From contig JABSRQ010000007.1 of the NCBI GenBank assembly GCA_013215055.1, forward strand, positions 248,001-312,000: a stretch of 64,000 nt of DNA, read 5' to 3'. The position numbers were made by a program, and so were the translations under genes. A model generated the notes under the pieces. The model searched no databases. It was not told the origin of the DNA and saw only the letters and a program-made list of their open reading frames with translations. This document shows, one piece after another, positions 25,918 to 36,139 of the stretch. Each line of letters starts with the position of its first letter. The stretch's first letter is position 1. The DNA comes from Pseudomonadales bacterium. GTDB lineage: Bacteria; Pseudomonadota; Gammaproteobacteria; Pseudomonadales; DT-91.

Positions 25918-26037
25918 ATATTTGCGGCTATTAATGATATTTTTAACAATAAATATTGACCTGCATCATGCTCACATAGCTGCAGCAACCCTAAGATAAC
26001 CACAAGTTATAAAAGTTCAAAAAACTTGGAGTTATGC

Positions 26038-26345
26038 ATGCCTAAATTTAAAAATATTTCAGCGTTAGTGTTAGGTTAGTCTACATTATTGGCGGGCCAT
26101 GTTTGCGCATTTGAAGCTGGCAACTTCGTTTTAAGAGCGGGTTCTTCCACAGTATCTGCCCAGGATGAATCTGAAAACTTAGTAGGTGCTTTTTCTGATT
26201 CAACAGTAACCGTTGATGATAATACCCAATTCGGTATTTCTGCCACGTATATGTTTACCGCTAACATCGGTTTATAAATTTTAGCCGCCACTCCTTTTTC
26301 TCATGATATCACCGGTGCCAGCGGTGCATTAAATGGTGCGGACAT
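26038..26345 (+). pseudogene. ompW: ompW pseudogene
   Basis: Start codon with a GGAG ribosome-binding site, then an OmpW-like protein broken by TAG after MPKFKNISALVLG and TAA after TYMFTANIGL. Matching family segments are FEAGNFVLRAGSSTVS, VTVDDNTQFGISATYMF and ILAATPFSHDI. Only about the first third to half of an OmpW barrel is present and the C-terminal strands are missing. It lies under a perfect FNR box. Confidence 0.8.
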
Positions 26346-26498
26346 TTTATATCGCAACTGCCTAATGAAGCCTGGTGGGATATCGCCAGCCGATTGATTG
26401 TTAATCAGGATCCCCTGTTTAGAGATGACCCCGATAGAGAGCAGTTTATAAATTTGGCTAAAGATATTATTGAAGAGGCTACAGCTGCGCTTGAATAG
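26346..26498 (+). pseudogene. C-terminal fragment of an unrelated gene fused after ompW remnant
   Basis: In another frame the DNA reads on as FISQLPNEAWWDIASRLIVN...EEATAALE then TAG. The composition is protein-like and acidic-helical, without OmpW features, so a deletion seems to have joined ompW to the end of another gene. Family not recognised. Confidence 0.4.
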
Positions 26499-26501
26499 AA
26501 A

Positions 26502-26960
26502 TTAAAAAGTGTCGAAATCAAAGTCATCATTACTTCCGTCATCACTCCAGAAGCTGGAATTATCCGGATAGCTAAACAGGCGCTCCATGTTTTCATGACA
26601 GTGACGCCAATCATCTTCACTGATGACATCTGCAAAGCCCATTTCATCAATCAGTACATAGCCGTAGTGCATCGCCCAGGCATAACGTACAATCTCTGGC
26701 GGCTCGCCGGTATTGAGTTTACAAGATACCCAGATCTTTTTACGTACCTCAAAATTACCGCCATGATGGAAGATCAGACATAAGACCTGCATCGGATGTA
26801 ATTCGGCTATCGCCTGAGAATTTAACTCAATAGAATTATCATTAAACAAGCTGCGTGCAAAAACATCCCGGTCTAAATTGGCATTCTCTACCACCGTGAT
26901 ACCATCCCGGTTTAATAGATATTCTTTTACTGCATCAATGAGTGCGCTTATTTCGTCCAC
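26502..26960 (-). CDS. Hypothetical acidic protein, 152 aa
   Basis: No family recognised. It is soluble, with no signal peptide. The middle contains HPMQVLCLIFHHGGNFEVRK and WAMHYGYVLIDEMGFADV, and the C-terminus is strongly acidic (DDGSNDDFDFDTF). It is a single gene, convergent with the ompW remnant and divergent from the START-domain gene. Confidence 0.65.
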   Translation of the reverse strand: MDEISALIDAVKEYLLNRDGITVVENANLDRDVFARSLFNDNSIELNSQAIAELHPMQVLCLIFHHGGNFEVRKKIWVSCKLNTGEPPEIVRYAWAMHYGYVLIDEMGFADVISEDDWRHCHENMERLFSYPDNSSFWSDDGSNDDFDFDTF

Positions 26961-27089
26961 GAAATCGTTGTCCGTCTTATTCAGCAGGTTGTCGACAAAG
27001 TATAGGAGCTATCCACATATTTGATTAAAAAAAAGCAAGATTATTTACCCACATGCCTGCTTTCACTTAAAATAGGCTTTCTTACCATC

Positions 27090-27809
27090 ATGCAAAGGAT
27101 AATAACCCAGCCAATGCGCATTTTTATGAGTCTAAGCCTGCTTTTCAGCCTGTTATACGGGCCTCTTTTGGTTCAGGCAGAATCCCACAACTGGCAACTG
27201 AGCCGTGACGAAGACAATATTCGTTCATATAAATCCAGGCGAGCTGGACAAAAACTGGTGGCGTTTAAATCCGACTCCATCATCGATCAACCTATCGCCA
27301 AGGTTTTAACCGTATTACTGGATTCTACCTATGCCCACGAATGGATCCCAAAATTAAAAACCTCTGAAATTCGAGAGGCCAAACACTGGCCTGAGGCCTA
27401 TCTGCAATTTACTCATATCAACGCGCCTTGGCCGGTCTGGGATAGAATTTTCCTGTCACGGGTTACCGTTGATGTAGACCCGATCAGCCATCAAACCAAT
27501 ATTCATTATGTAAAGGCCGACGAAGACATTCATATAGCCAAGACCATTTTGGGTAGTGTGGATGGCAGCTTTTATCAGCTACAAAGTGTCGATAATGGCC
27601 AGAAGACCCGTTTAATCGCCATCAGTGTGGCTAATCCTAATGGTTCACTGCCTAAATGGTTGGTGAACTGGGTCAGTGCCAACATGCCACATGATACGGT
27701 GGTTTTATTACGTGATTATATGGCCAATCATGCCATTACCGTTGATGCCCGTATTCAACGCCTCTATGCACAGCCACAGCCGGTCAATCAGACGATCACA
27801 TCAAACTAG
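27090..27809 (+). CDS. Secreted START-domain lipid-binding protein
   Basis: About 239 residues from ATG 27090; ATG 27114 and an upstream TTG at 27021 are alternatives. A signal peptide ends near LLVQA. The mature region has START features: HNWQLSRDEDNIRSYKSR, HEWIPKLKTSEI, WPVWDRIFLSRVTV and the C-terminal helix PHDTVVLLRDYM. Such bacterial START proteins bind lipids or sterol-like ligands in the periplasm. It is convergent with the GNAT gene, four bases apart. Confidence 0.85.
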   Translation: MQRIITQPMRIFMSLSLLFSLLYGPLLVQAESHNWQLSRDEDNIRSYKSRRAGQKLVAFKSDSIIDQPIAKVLTVLLDSTYAHEWIPKLKTSEIREAKHWPEAYLQFTHINAPWPVWDRIFLSRVTVDVDPISHQTNIHYVKADEDIHIAKTILGSVDGSFYQLQSVDNGQKTRLIAISVANPNGSLPKWLVNWVSANMPHDTVVLLRDYMANHAITVDARIQRLYAQPQPVNQTITSN

Positions 27810-27812
27810 GGT

Positions 27813-28226
27813 TTATTGAATCTCGGCCTCGGCTTCTAACACCCAGCAAGACTCTGACTTCTGAAAACCTATTTTTGGATAGTAGTCATTAGCCGCAGGT
27901 GCAGCGATCACAATCAACTTACACGGCGCTTTTAGCTGGTTTTTTACCTGCCGCTGTAATTGCTTGCCGATACCGTGTTGTTGGTAATATTCATCTACCG
28001 CCAAATCGGATAAATAACAGGCATAATGAAAATCGGTGATGCAGCGGGCAATGCCTATCAGTTTATCGTCATGCCAGGCAGATAAAACCAGATTGCTATT
28101 GGCCAACATGCCTTCAATACTCTCTATACTTTCCATAGGCCTGCGCTGAGCCAGGCCGGACTTTTCCAGCAACTCTACAAACTGCTCCGTACTCAGCGGT
28201 GCATTTAACTTATAAATAATTTGCAC
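27813..28226 (-). CDS. GNAT-family N-acetyltransferase
   Basis: About 137 residues from GTG 28226, which has AGGA 7 nt upstream; a longer frame to 28283 would begin inside the purA terminator. Acetyl-CoA-binding motif A is DEYYQQHGIGKQLQRQV, followed by the C-terminal NDYYPKIGFQKSE typical of GNAT enzymes. The acceptor is unknown. It lies directly downstream of purA but is separated from it by a strong terminator. Confidence 0.85.
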   Translation of the reverse strand: MQIIYKLNAPLSTEQFVELLEKSGLAQRRPMESIESIEGMLANSNLVLSAWHDDKLIGIARCITDFHYACYLSDLAVDEYYQQHGIGKQLQRQVKNQLKAPCKLIVIAAPAANDYYPKIGFQKSESCWVLEAEAEIQ

Positions 28227-28270
28227 AAACGATTCCTGCTTCTGACAATTTTGAATAGATATAAAACGCA

Positions 28271-28293
28271 AAAAGGAGGCCACAGGCCTCCTT
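28271..28293 (-). terminator. Rho-independent terminator of purA
   Basis: Perfect 9-bp stem AAGGAGGCC/GGCCTCCTT with a 3-nt loop, followed by T residues on the minus strand, 26 bp after the purA stop. Confidence 0.9.
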
Positions 28294-28318
28294 ATTCTTA
28301 GTCAATAACGTTTAGCGC

Positions 28319-29626
<1,308 letters not shown>

Positions 29627-29636
29627 TTAATTCGAT

Positions 29637-30812
29637 TTAGCCGCGGTTTTTTACTTGCCACTGGCCATTTTCATTCACTAATTCTTTATCACATTTAACC
29701 GGTACGTCAGCACCGGGTAAAGCCCTAACGACGGCTTCACCACGTTCACGTAAGCTTTGAATCATTGCCTCTAATGCGATATCTTCGCCCTCTAAAGCGG
29801 GGGCTAAGATCATGCTGCAAGATGACTCGCTGCTGATCTTTGATAATAAGGCCTTGGCACTGGCACTAAAACCGGTTGCGGGTCTGGCGCGGCCAAAATG
29901 CTCACCGATGCCGTCGTAACGACCACCGTTGGCAACCGAATGACCGATGCCATCAACATAGGCCGCAAAAACCAGGCCGGTGTGATAGTCATAACCGCGT
30001 AATTCGGATAGATCAATATTAAGTGGCGTCTCAGCAAAGATCGATTCAATTTTACACACCACGGCTTTTAAATATTCCAGCGCTTCAATAACCGCCGCAG
30101 GGGCTTTAGCCAATGCCGCAGTCGCTTGATTTAAAACGCTGCTATCACCATGTAAATCGATTAACGCGACAATCATCGCGGCAGCGTCAGCATTCTCAGC
30201 CTTTGCACAGATCACCGCCACTTCCGCCTTGGCTTTTCTATCGAAGGCATCAAACAATAAAACTTGCTGATCTTCATCGATGCCGGCGGCATCCACTAAG
30301 CTGCGATAAATCGCCACATGGCCGATATCTAAATGCGCCTTATCAATGCCTGCGGTTTTAATCGTTGCCAGCATTAACGATATGATTTCAAAATCACTGT
30401 GTACGCTGGCATCGCCATATAACTCGGCACCAACTTCAATAGGTGTACGTGAAGCCAATTGCGATTTAGGTTTGCTATGTAAAACCGTCGCCGCGTAACA
30501 CAAACGCGTAGGCCCTTCTTGTTTATAGCTATGCGCATCGATGCGCGCAGTTTGTGGTGTAATATCGGCACGTATGGCCAAGGTTCTACCGGATAACTGA
30601 TCGGTGACCTTAAAACTTTGCACATCCATTTCCGAACCCATGCCTATCAGCAGGGATTCGCTATATTCGATTAATGGGGGTATTACCAGTTCGTAGCCCC
30701 AGCTGCGGTATAAATCCAGCACCTGACGTTTAAACTGTTCAATTTGCCATGCCTGCTTCGGTAGAATTTCTTCTACGCCTTCAGGTAGCAACCAGCGATT
30801 TAATTTGGCCAT
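29637..30812 (-). CDS. hisZ: ATP phosphoribosyltransferase regulatory subunit
   Basis: 391 residues of the class II aminoacyl-tRNA synthetase-like fold. The N-terminus LLPEGVEEILPKQAW and the HisRS-like blocks (RADITPQTARIDAH, GGRYDGIGEHFGRARPATGFS) are typical of HisZ, and the tRNA anticodon-binding domain of HisRS is absent. It partners a short-form HisG, which is not in this window. It lies between DUF2065 and purA, as in Pseudomonas. Confidence 0.95.
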   Translation of the reverse strand: MAKLNRWLLPEGVEEILPKQAWQIEQFKRQVLDLYRSWGYELVIPPLIEYSESLLIGMGSEMDVQSFKVTDQLSGRTLAIRADITPQTARIDAHSYKQEGPTRLCYAATVLHSKPKSQLASRTPIEVGAELYGDASVHSDFEIISLMLATIKTAGIDKAHLDIGHVAIYRSLVDAAGIDEDQQVLLFDAFDRKAKAEVAVICAKAENADAAAMIVALIDLHGDSSVLNQATAALAKAPAAVIEALEYLKAVVCKIESIFAETPLNIDLSELRGYDYHTGLVFAAYVDGIGHSVANGGRYDGIGEHFGRARPATGFSASAKALLSKISSESSCSMILAPALEGEDIALEAMIQSLRERGEAVVRALPGADVPVKCDKELVNENGQWQVKNRG

Positions 30813-30897
30813 CTGGGTATCTCTACAAGCCTTACAAATAAGGTCTTTGGCTATAGGTGTTCACTAAATAAATGCTCAATCTTATCGATCTTAAAGA

Positions 30898-31083
30898 TCA
30901 ATTAACAATATAGAGGGCTATCGTGCCCAATACCATGCTAATCAAACCGACAATGCGTAAACCGCGATCATCCAACTGGGCCAGCTGCAACATGCTCTGA
31001 CGCCATAATTTCGGCGTCAAAAACGGCAACATACCTTCAATAACCAGTACCAGACAAATTGCTATCCAGAGTTCCTGCCACAT
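30898..31083 (-). CDS. DUF2065 (YjeT-like) small membrane protein
   Basis: 61 residues from ATG 31083 (a GTG at 31098 is also in frame). Two hydrophobic helices flank a charged loop: ELWIAICLVLVIEGMLPFL and GLRIVGLISMVLGTIALYIV. This is the DUF2065 protein that usually sits between hflC and hisZ. Here hisZ is retained downstream but hflC is 22.7 kb away. Confidence 0.9.
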   Translation of the reverse strand: MWQELWIAICLVLVIEGMLPFLTPKLWRQSMLQLAQLDDRGLRIVGLISMVLGTIALYIVN

Positions 31084-31131
31084 AGGTAAACGACGCACCC
31101 GCTTGATAAGCTTGATTGTTCATACACAAAA

Positions 31132-31153
31132 AAGCCGGAGATTAATCCGGCTT
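31132..31153 (-). terminator. Rho-independent terminator upstream of DUF2065
   Basis: AAGCCGGA/TCCGGCTT stem with a GATTAA-type loop and, on the minus strand, six T residues. No minus-strand gene ends just upstream, so it may be left over from the hflC end or another lost gene. Confidence 0.75.
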
Positions 31154-31202
31154 GAGCAATAATAACAATTTTGATGATTAATGGAAAGGGAAGAAGTCAT
31201 TC

Positions 31203-31406
31203 ATGCACGATGCCAACCGATTAAATGTCGGCGGCTACTTTTTCATAGGTTCACAGCGCTGGTGACCATCAACAAATCCTCAGCCCACAGTTTGAAACAG
31301 GGCATATTTTCACTGCATCTTTGGCCATTATCATAAAGGCTGGCAGCTCTGCTACAGCGGCTATACTGATGAGGTCATTCAAAAAATAGCTAGCCAAACA
31401 CAATGA
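31203..31406 (+). pseudogene. Degraded small reading frame coupled to the RMF-like gene
   Basis: From ATG 31203, behind a GGGAAGAAG ribosome-binding site, 67 codons run to TGA 31404, interrupted by two in-frame TGA codons. Protein-like segments are NVGGYFFIGSQRW and FGHYHKGWQLCYSGYTDEVI. Its stop overlaps the start of the next gene as ATGA, a hallmark of an operon. This fills most of the 304-bp gap between DUF2065 and the next gene. Low certainty. Confidence 0.3.
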
Positions 31407-31600
31407 GCACATTACGCCGCGATACTATAGATGAAGATCAATACAAGCCATTTGATCAGGGTTGGGATGCTTTTCTGGAGCAGAAACGTGAGAGCCGTAA
31501 CCCCTGGGCGATTAATAATTGGAAACATTATGATTGGCAGGAAGGCTGGCATGCCTGTGAAGACAATGACAGCAACACCAGCGATGAACAATTACATTGA
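31403..31600 (+). CDS. Small RMF/CrpP-like protein
   Basis: 65 residues. The pattern FDQGWDAFLEQKRESRNPW...HYDWQEGWHAC resembles the ribosome modulation factor family, with the conserved Gly-Trp and Asn-Pro positions. RMF dimerises ribosomes in stationary phase; CrpP-type relatives have debated roles. The protein is more acidic than RMF, so ribosome binding is uncertain. It converges with the sterol-desaturase-family gene, overlapping it by 9 bp. Confidence 0.5.
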   Translation: MSTLRRDTIDEDQYKPFDQGWDAFLEQKRESRNPWAINNWKHYDWQEGWHACEDNDSNTSDEQLH

Positions 31601-32413
31601 CGGCTTTTTATCTTTAATCTTAAAAGGTGCCGTCAATAAATACATCAGATCCAAATCGCGGCGGCTATCCATACTATCAACCCCGTAATGGATTTTCTCA
31701 CCCTCATCATAGACCAGCGTTTTAAATAATCTATCCCAGAATGAAAAGATATTGCCGTAATTTCGATTGGTCCACGGGGCTTGGTAATGATGATGAAATT
31801 TATGCATATCCGGGGTAACAAATACCACCGATAAGATACGATCAACTTTCTTCGGTAGAGCGATATTGGCATGAGTGAAATAGGTACAAAAAATCGTGCA
31901 AAAACGGTAAATAATATAATACGCCAGTGGCGCAGCCAGCAAGAGCACAACCGTGAGCGCTGCCAACTCTCTGAAGATATAATCGACAGGATGATGACGG
32001 GTGCCGGTAGTGGTATCCACCGCGGTATCACTGTGATGAATCTGGTGAAATGACCATAAAAAAGGCACCTTATGTAAAACGACATGTGCGCCATATTGAG
32101 CAATTAAATCAAACAGTAATAACGCCAATAATAACTCTTGCCAAACCGGCAGATGAATTAGGCTGAACAAACCAAAGGGTAAAGGCTGAAGATAAATCAG
32201 CAACAACGCCAGCAACGCCGAAAAACCTAAATTGATAAGCAAGGTAAAAAATAGAAAGGTGAAATTCAGCCTCGCATGTTGTGCTTTATGGTAGCTAAAA
32301 TGAACACGTGGCATCACGTTTTCTAACAACCAGGCGATACTGATACAGCTGATCAACCACAGCAACTTATATAGCACGGGCATATTTTCAAAAAAACTCA
32401 GCATCTCTTGCAT
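31592..32413 (-). CDS. Sterol desaturase/fatty acid hydroxylase family membrane di-iron enzyme
   Basis: 273 residues with helices near 12-30, 48-75, 88-110 and 155-180. The three histidine clusters are HVVLH, HQIHH and HKFHHH, spaced as in the fatty acid hydroxylase superfamily, which bind two irons and hydroxylate or desaturate lipids with O2. The tail GNIFSFWDRLFKTL is family-typical. It is a single minus-strand gene; the substrate is unknown, but other lipid or steroid-type genes are nearby (KstD-like, SRPBCC). Confidence 0.9.
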   Translation of the reverse strand: MQEMLSFFENMPVLYKLLWLISCISIAWLLENVMPRVHFSYHKAQHARLNFTFLFFTLLINLGFSALLALLLIYLQPLPFGLFSLIHLPVWQELLLALLLFDLIAQYGAHVVLHKVPFLWSFHQIHHSDTAVDTTTGTRHHPVDYIFRELAALTVVLLLAAPLAYYIIYRFCTIFCTYFTHANIALPKKVDRILSVVFVTPDMHKFHHHYQAPWTNRNYGNIFSFWDRLFKTLVYDEGEKIHYGVDSMDSRRDLDLMYLLTAPFKIKDKKPSM

Positions 32414-32756
32414 GGTAAACTCCTGAAAAAGCTTAAGTCATACTTTGGCTGGTATATTTGTTAGCTGCAATAAATCTAGAGCAATACAATGTTATAACAC
32501 TATAGCATTCGCCTGCGATACAGCCGAAAGTCATTCTGCAGAGTCCATACAAAGTGCCAACAAGATGATATAAGTTACTGCTTAGACAAATCGTATGATA
32601 AAGAAGGGGGAAAGTTCGTGATGTTGTGTTTGAATGCCTGGATAAAGTTCTAGTTGAGAATAATCGGCTTAATTGGATTCTTCTGCGTTTAAATCTGCAC
32701 AGTATGGCGAAATAAACTCAGAACAGCCTAGCTGTTCTGAGTTATATAAAGGCCTA
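32414..32756. other. Intergenic region, mostly featureless
   Basis: 343 bp between the di-iron hydroxylase and rapA. Apart from the rapA terminator and a 29-codon plus-strand frame (32626-32715) without recognised family, nothing was found. Confidence 0.5.
32715..32743 (-). terminator. Terminator of rapA
   Basis: Perfect 13-bp inverted repeat AACTCAGAACAGC / GCTGTTCTGAGTT around a CTA loop, 13 bp after the rapA stop codon; AT-rich flank. Confidence 0.75.
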
Positions 32757-35588
32757 TTAAACCGACAAAATCACTCGTATGGCATCTAACTTGATATCGG
32801 CATGGCTGATCGCCGCAGCCAGATAATCGGTTTCCTGTTTGATGGCATCCACTTCTGAGGCTTTGATATTGGGGTTAACCTCTGACAACGCTTGCAGGCG
32901 CAGCACTTCCTGATGCTGGCCATCATTCATCACCTTTAATGCATCATCGATCAACGTGGGTAATTGCTTTTGCGCAACCACATCGGCATTTTCCATCAAC
33001 TGATCAATCAACTCGGCGGCCTGTTTAACCAGCGCCTGAGCCTGTTGCATCTTGACTCGTTCTACTAACGGATTTAACGTATCTGAGGTTAAGACCTTAC
33101 TCAAATCTTTACCGGCCAGATTGACCAAGACACGAATATTGGTGGCTGGTAAATAACGCCCTAAACGTAATTCGGCCGGTGCGATACAATCTACCGTATA
33201 CAAAGCCTCCAACAATAAGGTGCCTTCTTTTAGCGGTTTTAATTTTACCGTGCCCAGCGCTGTATTGCCGTGATCACCACTTAATACATATTCCAGTGCC
33301 GATTTAGCAAAGGGATGTTCCCAGCTCATAAAACCCATATCTTCGCGGCTAAGCGCGTTTTCACGGGAATAAGTTACCGTAACACCTTCATCTTTAAGCC
33401 CTGGCAATAAACCACAGCGCATATGTTCGTTGGGGCGTAAAATGACTGCATTAGCACTATGCGGTTCGATATCGATGCCGATTTGATCACAGACTCTATC
33501 GATAAAGTCTTCCAGGTTTTTACGGTTTTCCGCCTTCATCAATTTATCGATGATTTTTTCGGCCTCAATAGGCCTGCAACTATTCATCTCCAGTAATTGA
33601 TCACGCCCGGCATGTAAGGCGGCACGCATTAAATCGGCAGATTTTTTGGTGGCTGTATTTAATGCATCAATCGCGGCCTTATCCATGCTCAACAAACAGC
33701 TGCTGATCTGCTCAGCGAACTCTTCATAAATCGCATGGCCGATGGCGCAGGTTTGTTCAAAGGCATTTAAGCCTTCGTGATACCAATCCAACAAGACTTG
33801 TTGGGCGGTATCGGTATAAAAAGGCACATGAATATTGATATCGTTTTTTTGACCGATTCTATCCAGACGACCTATACGCTGCTCCAGTAAATCAGGATTC
33901 ACCGGCAGATCAAACATGATGATATGTTTAGCAAACTGGAAGTTACGCCCTTCAGAGCCGATCTCGGAACAAATCAGAATCTGCGCGGCATCTTCGCTAT
34001 CGGCAAAATAGGCGGCGGCTCTATCACGGGCGATTAAACTTAAATGTTCATGGAAAACCGCCGAACGTACACCGCGGCGGCTACGTAAATATTCTTCTAA
34101 CGTAATCGCGGTATCGGCCGTGTGACAGATCAATAAGAATTTTTCATTTGGATTGTCATCCAGCATATCCGTTAGCCAATCAACCCTGGCATCTTCAATC
34201 AACCAGTTGCGGCCAATCAGTTTTTCGATATGTAGCCAATCGTCAACCGGCGCTTCTTTGCGATGATCTTCATCCATCGCTAAGGCATGTTTATGCAAGA
34301 TACGCTGTGGGAAACCTTCAACTGCGGCACGGGTGTTTCTAAATAAAACCCGACCTGTACCGTGTCTATCCAATAATGCCGACAAGGCCATCTCTACGGC
34401 TTCCGCACGGCTTTCTTCATGAAAAAATAGCGCTTCTATTTCGGCAATTTCGGCACCCTTTAAATAATCCGCTAACGCAGATGGCAAGGCGCTATTATCA
34501 TCACGGGCTTGCAGCAGCGCATGTACCAGTTCATTCACCGGTTTAAACTGCGCTTCTTCTTCAATAAATTTGGATAAATCGTAATAGCGATCCGGGTCTA
34601 ATAAACGCAGGCGGGCAAAATGGCTTTCCAGCCCCAATTGCTCTGGGGTTGCGGTTAATAATAAGCAGCCACGGGATTTATTCGCCAACGCCTCTACACA
34701 TTCGTATTCGGCACTGGGCTTATCTGCCTGCCATTCCAGATGATGCGCTTCATCCACGACCAGTAAATCCCAGTCACAGGCTAAAGCCTGGGCGGCTCTT
34801 TCGGGATCATTCACCAAAAACGATAACGGGCATAACACTAATTGGCGGGTATCGAAAGGGTTGTCTTGCTCATGCGCCAATTCCTGGCAGATATCTTCAT
34901 CCAATACCGAAAACGCCAAATTAAAGCGGCGTAACATCTCTACCAACCACTGATGTAACAGGCTGTCGGGCACTAAAATCAATACGCGGTTAGCCAGGCC
35001 CGATTGTAATTGCTGATGCAAAATCAAACCGGCTTCGATAGTTTTACCCAGACCCACTTCATCGGCCAATAAAACCCGAGGTGCCACACGGTTGGCCACT
35101 TGATGGGCGATATAGAGCTGATGCGGCAAAAGTTGCACCCTTGGTCCCATTAAACCGACCACACCGGATTTTTGGTAATCACGTAGATAATTAAGGCTGT
35201 CTTGGCGCAGATGGAAGTATTTAATCGGGTCGATCTGGCCCGATAACAGGCGATCTTTGGGGCTATTAAAGTGAACAAAGCAGTCCAGCTCAATCTCAGG
35301 CAGAATATCTTCTTCGCCTGTAGCCGTTTCGACCTTGTAAATCAACATGCCGTTATGATCCAGCACATCCAATACTTTAAAGCTGTCACCGTCGGCGTTA
35401 TGCACTGTATTGCCAACTTTATAGGTGATACGGTTTAACGGTGCGTTATCCATCGCATAAACACGCTCTTCAGAGGCTGCAGGAAAACTGATCGTCACTC
35501 GCCTGTCAGCACTACTGACGACGATGCCCAATCCCAATGTGGCCTCCGTATTACTGATCCAACGTTGTCCTGGGATAAATTGACTCAA
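32757..35588 (-). CDS. rapA: RNA polymerase-associated SWI2/SNF2 ATPase RapA
   Basis: 943 residues. It recycles RNA polymerase after transcription. The N-terminal Tudor-like region with PGQRWISNTEATLGLG, helicase motif I LADEVGLGKTIEAGLIL (about 170-186), DEAHHL (about 277), motif III LLLTATPEQLG and motif VI GRLDRIGQ are present, then the long RapA C-terminal domain. The length is normal for RapA (about 950-970). A single gene inside the stretch separating hflC from DUF2065. Confidence 0.96.
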   Translation of the reverse strand: MSQFIPGQRWISNTEATLGLGIVVSSADRRVTISFPAASEERVYAMDNAPLNRITYKVGNTVHNADGDSFKVLDVLDHNGMLIYKVETATGEEDILPEIELDCFVHFNSPKDRLLSGQIDPIKYFHLRQDSLNYLRDYQKSGVVGLMGPRVQLLPHQLYIAHQVANRVAPRVLLADEVGLGKTIEAGLILHQQLQSGLANRVLILVPDSLLHQWLVEMLRRFNLAFSVLDEDICQELAHEQDNPFDTRQLVLCPLSFLVNDPERAAQALACDWDLLVVDEAHHLEWQADKPSAEYECVEALANKSRGCLLLTATPEQLGLESHFARLRLLDPDRYYDLSKFIEEEAQFKPVNELVHALLQARDDNSALPSALADYLKGAEIAEIEALFFHEESRAEAVEMALSALLDRHGTGRVLFRNTRAAVEGFPQRILHKHALAMDEDHRKEAPVDDWLHIEKLIGRNWLIEDARVDWLTDMLDDNPNEKFLLICHTADTAITLEEYLRSRRGVRSAVFHEHLSLIARDRAAAYFADSEDAAQILICSEIGSEGRNFQFAKHIIMFDLPVNPDLLEQRIGRLDRIGQKNDINIHVPFYTDTAQQVLLDWYHEGLNAFEQTCAIGHAIYEEFAEQISSCLLSMDKAAIDALNTATKKSADLMRAALHAGRDQLLEMNSCRPIEAEKIIDKLMKAENRKNLEDFIDRVCDQIGIDIEPHSANAVILRPNEHMRCGLLPGLKDEGVTVTYSRENALSREDMGFMSWEHPFAKSALEYVLSGDHGNTALGTVKLKPLKEGTLLLEALYTVDCIAPAELRLGRYLPATNIRVLVNLAGKDLSKVLTSDTLNPLVERVKMQQAQALVKQAAELIDQLMENADVVAQKQLPTLIDDALKVMNDGQHQEVLRLQALSEVNPNIKASEVDAIKQETDYLAAAISHADIKLDAIRVILSV

Positions 35589-35751
35589 AGCACACCTCTT
35601 CTTCTTTTCTATAAAACCGAAACCAAAACCGCCGCAAAAACGGGTGGCGTATTCTATAGCAATAGCTGTTCATCTGCACTAACGAGATGGCACTGATAAG
35701 CAAGACTTCTTATACTCTGGTTTTTAATAGCCGAAACAAGAAAATTCACTG

Positions 35752-36114
35752 ATGACTCACGTCGCTATCCTGGGTGCCAGCCCAAAACCTCATCGCTTTG
35801 CCTATAAGTGCCAGCAAAAACTTATTGTTCATGGGCACACCCCATGGCCTGTGGCTAAACGTGGAGGAGAAATTAACGGCATAAGCTGTGTAAAACATTT
35901 ATCCGAACTGACATGCCCTATCGATACCGTCACGGTATATATCAATGCAACATTAATGCAGGCGGTGATTGATGAACTTATTAACATTGCACCAAATAGG
36001 GTTATTTTTAATCCCGGTACAGAATCAACACTTCATCAGAAAAAACTAGAAGATAAAGGAATTCAAGTACTTAACGCTTGCACGCTGATTTTGTTAGATC
36101 AACAACAATTTTAA
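35752..36114 (+). CDS. CoA-binding (YccU-like) Rossmann protein
   Basis: 120 residues. The Rossmann start VAILGASPKPHRFA and the segments GISCVKHLSEL and FNPGTESTLHQKKLE match the CoA_binding_2 family. Usually a small cytoplasmic protein of unknown role. It is divergent from rapA and precedes the narK pseudogene. Confidence 0.85.
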   Translation: MTHVAILGASPKPHRFAYKCQQKLIVHGHTPWPVAKRGGEINGISCVKHLSELTCPIDTVTVYINATLMQAVIDELINIAPNRVIFNPGTESTLHQKKLEDKGIQVLNACTLILLDQQQF

Positions 36115-36139
36115 TTCGCGCATACGTTCACAACTTAAC

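Noticed and set aside
32626-32715. 29-codon plus-strand frame with a GTG start before the rapA terminator
   Set aside because: Too short, no start support and it runs into the rapA hairpin; likely chance.
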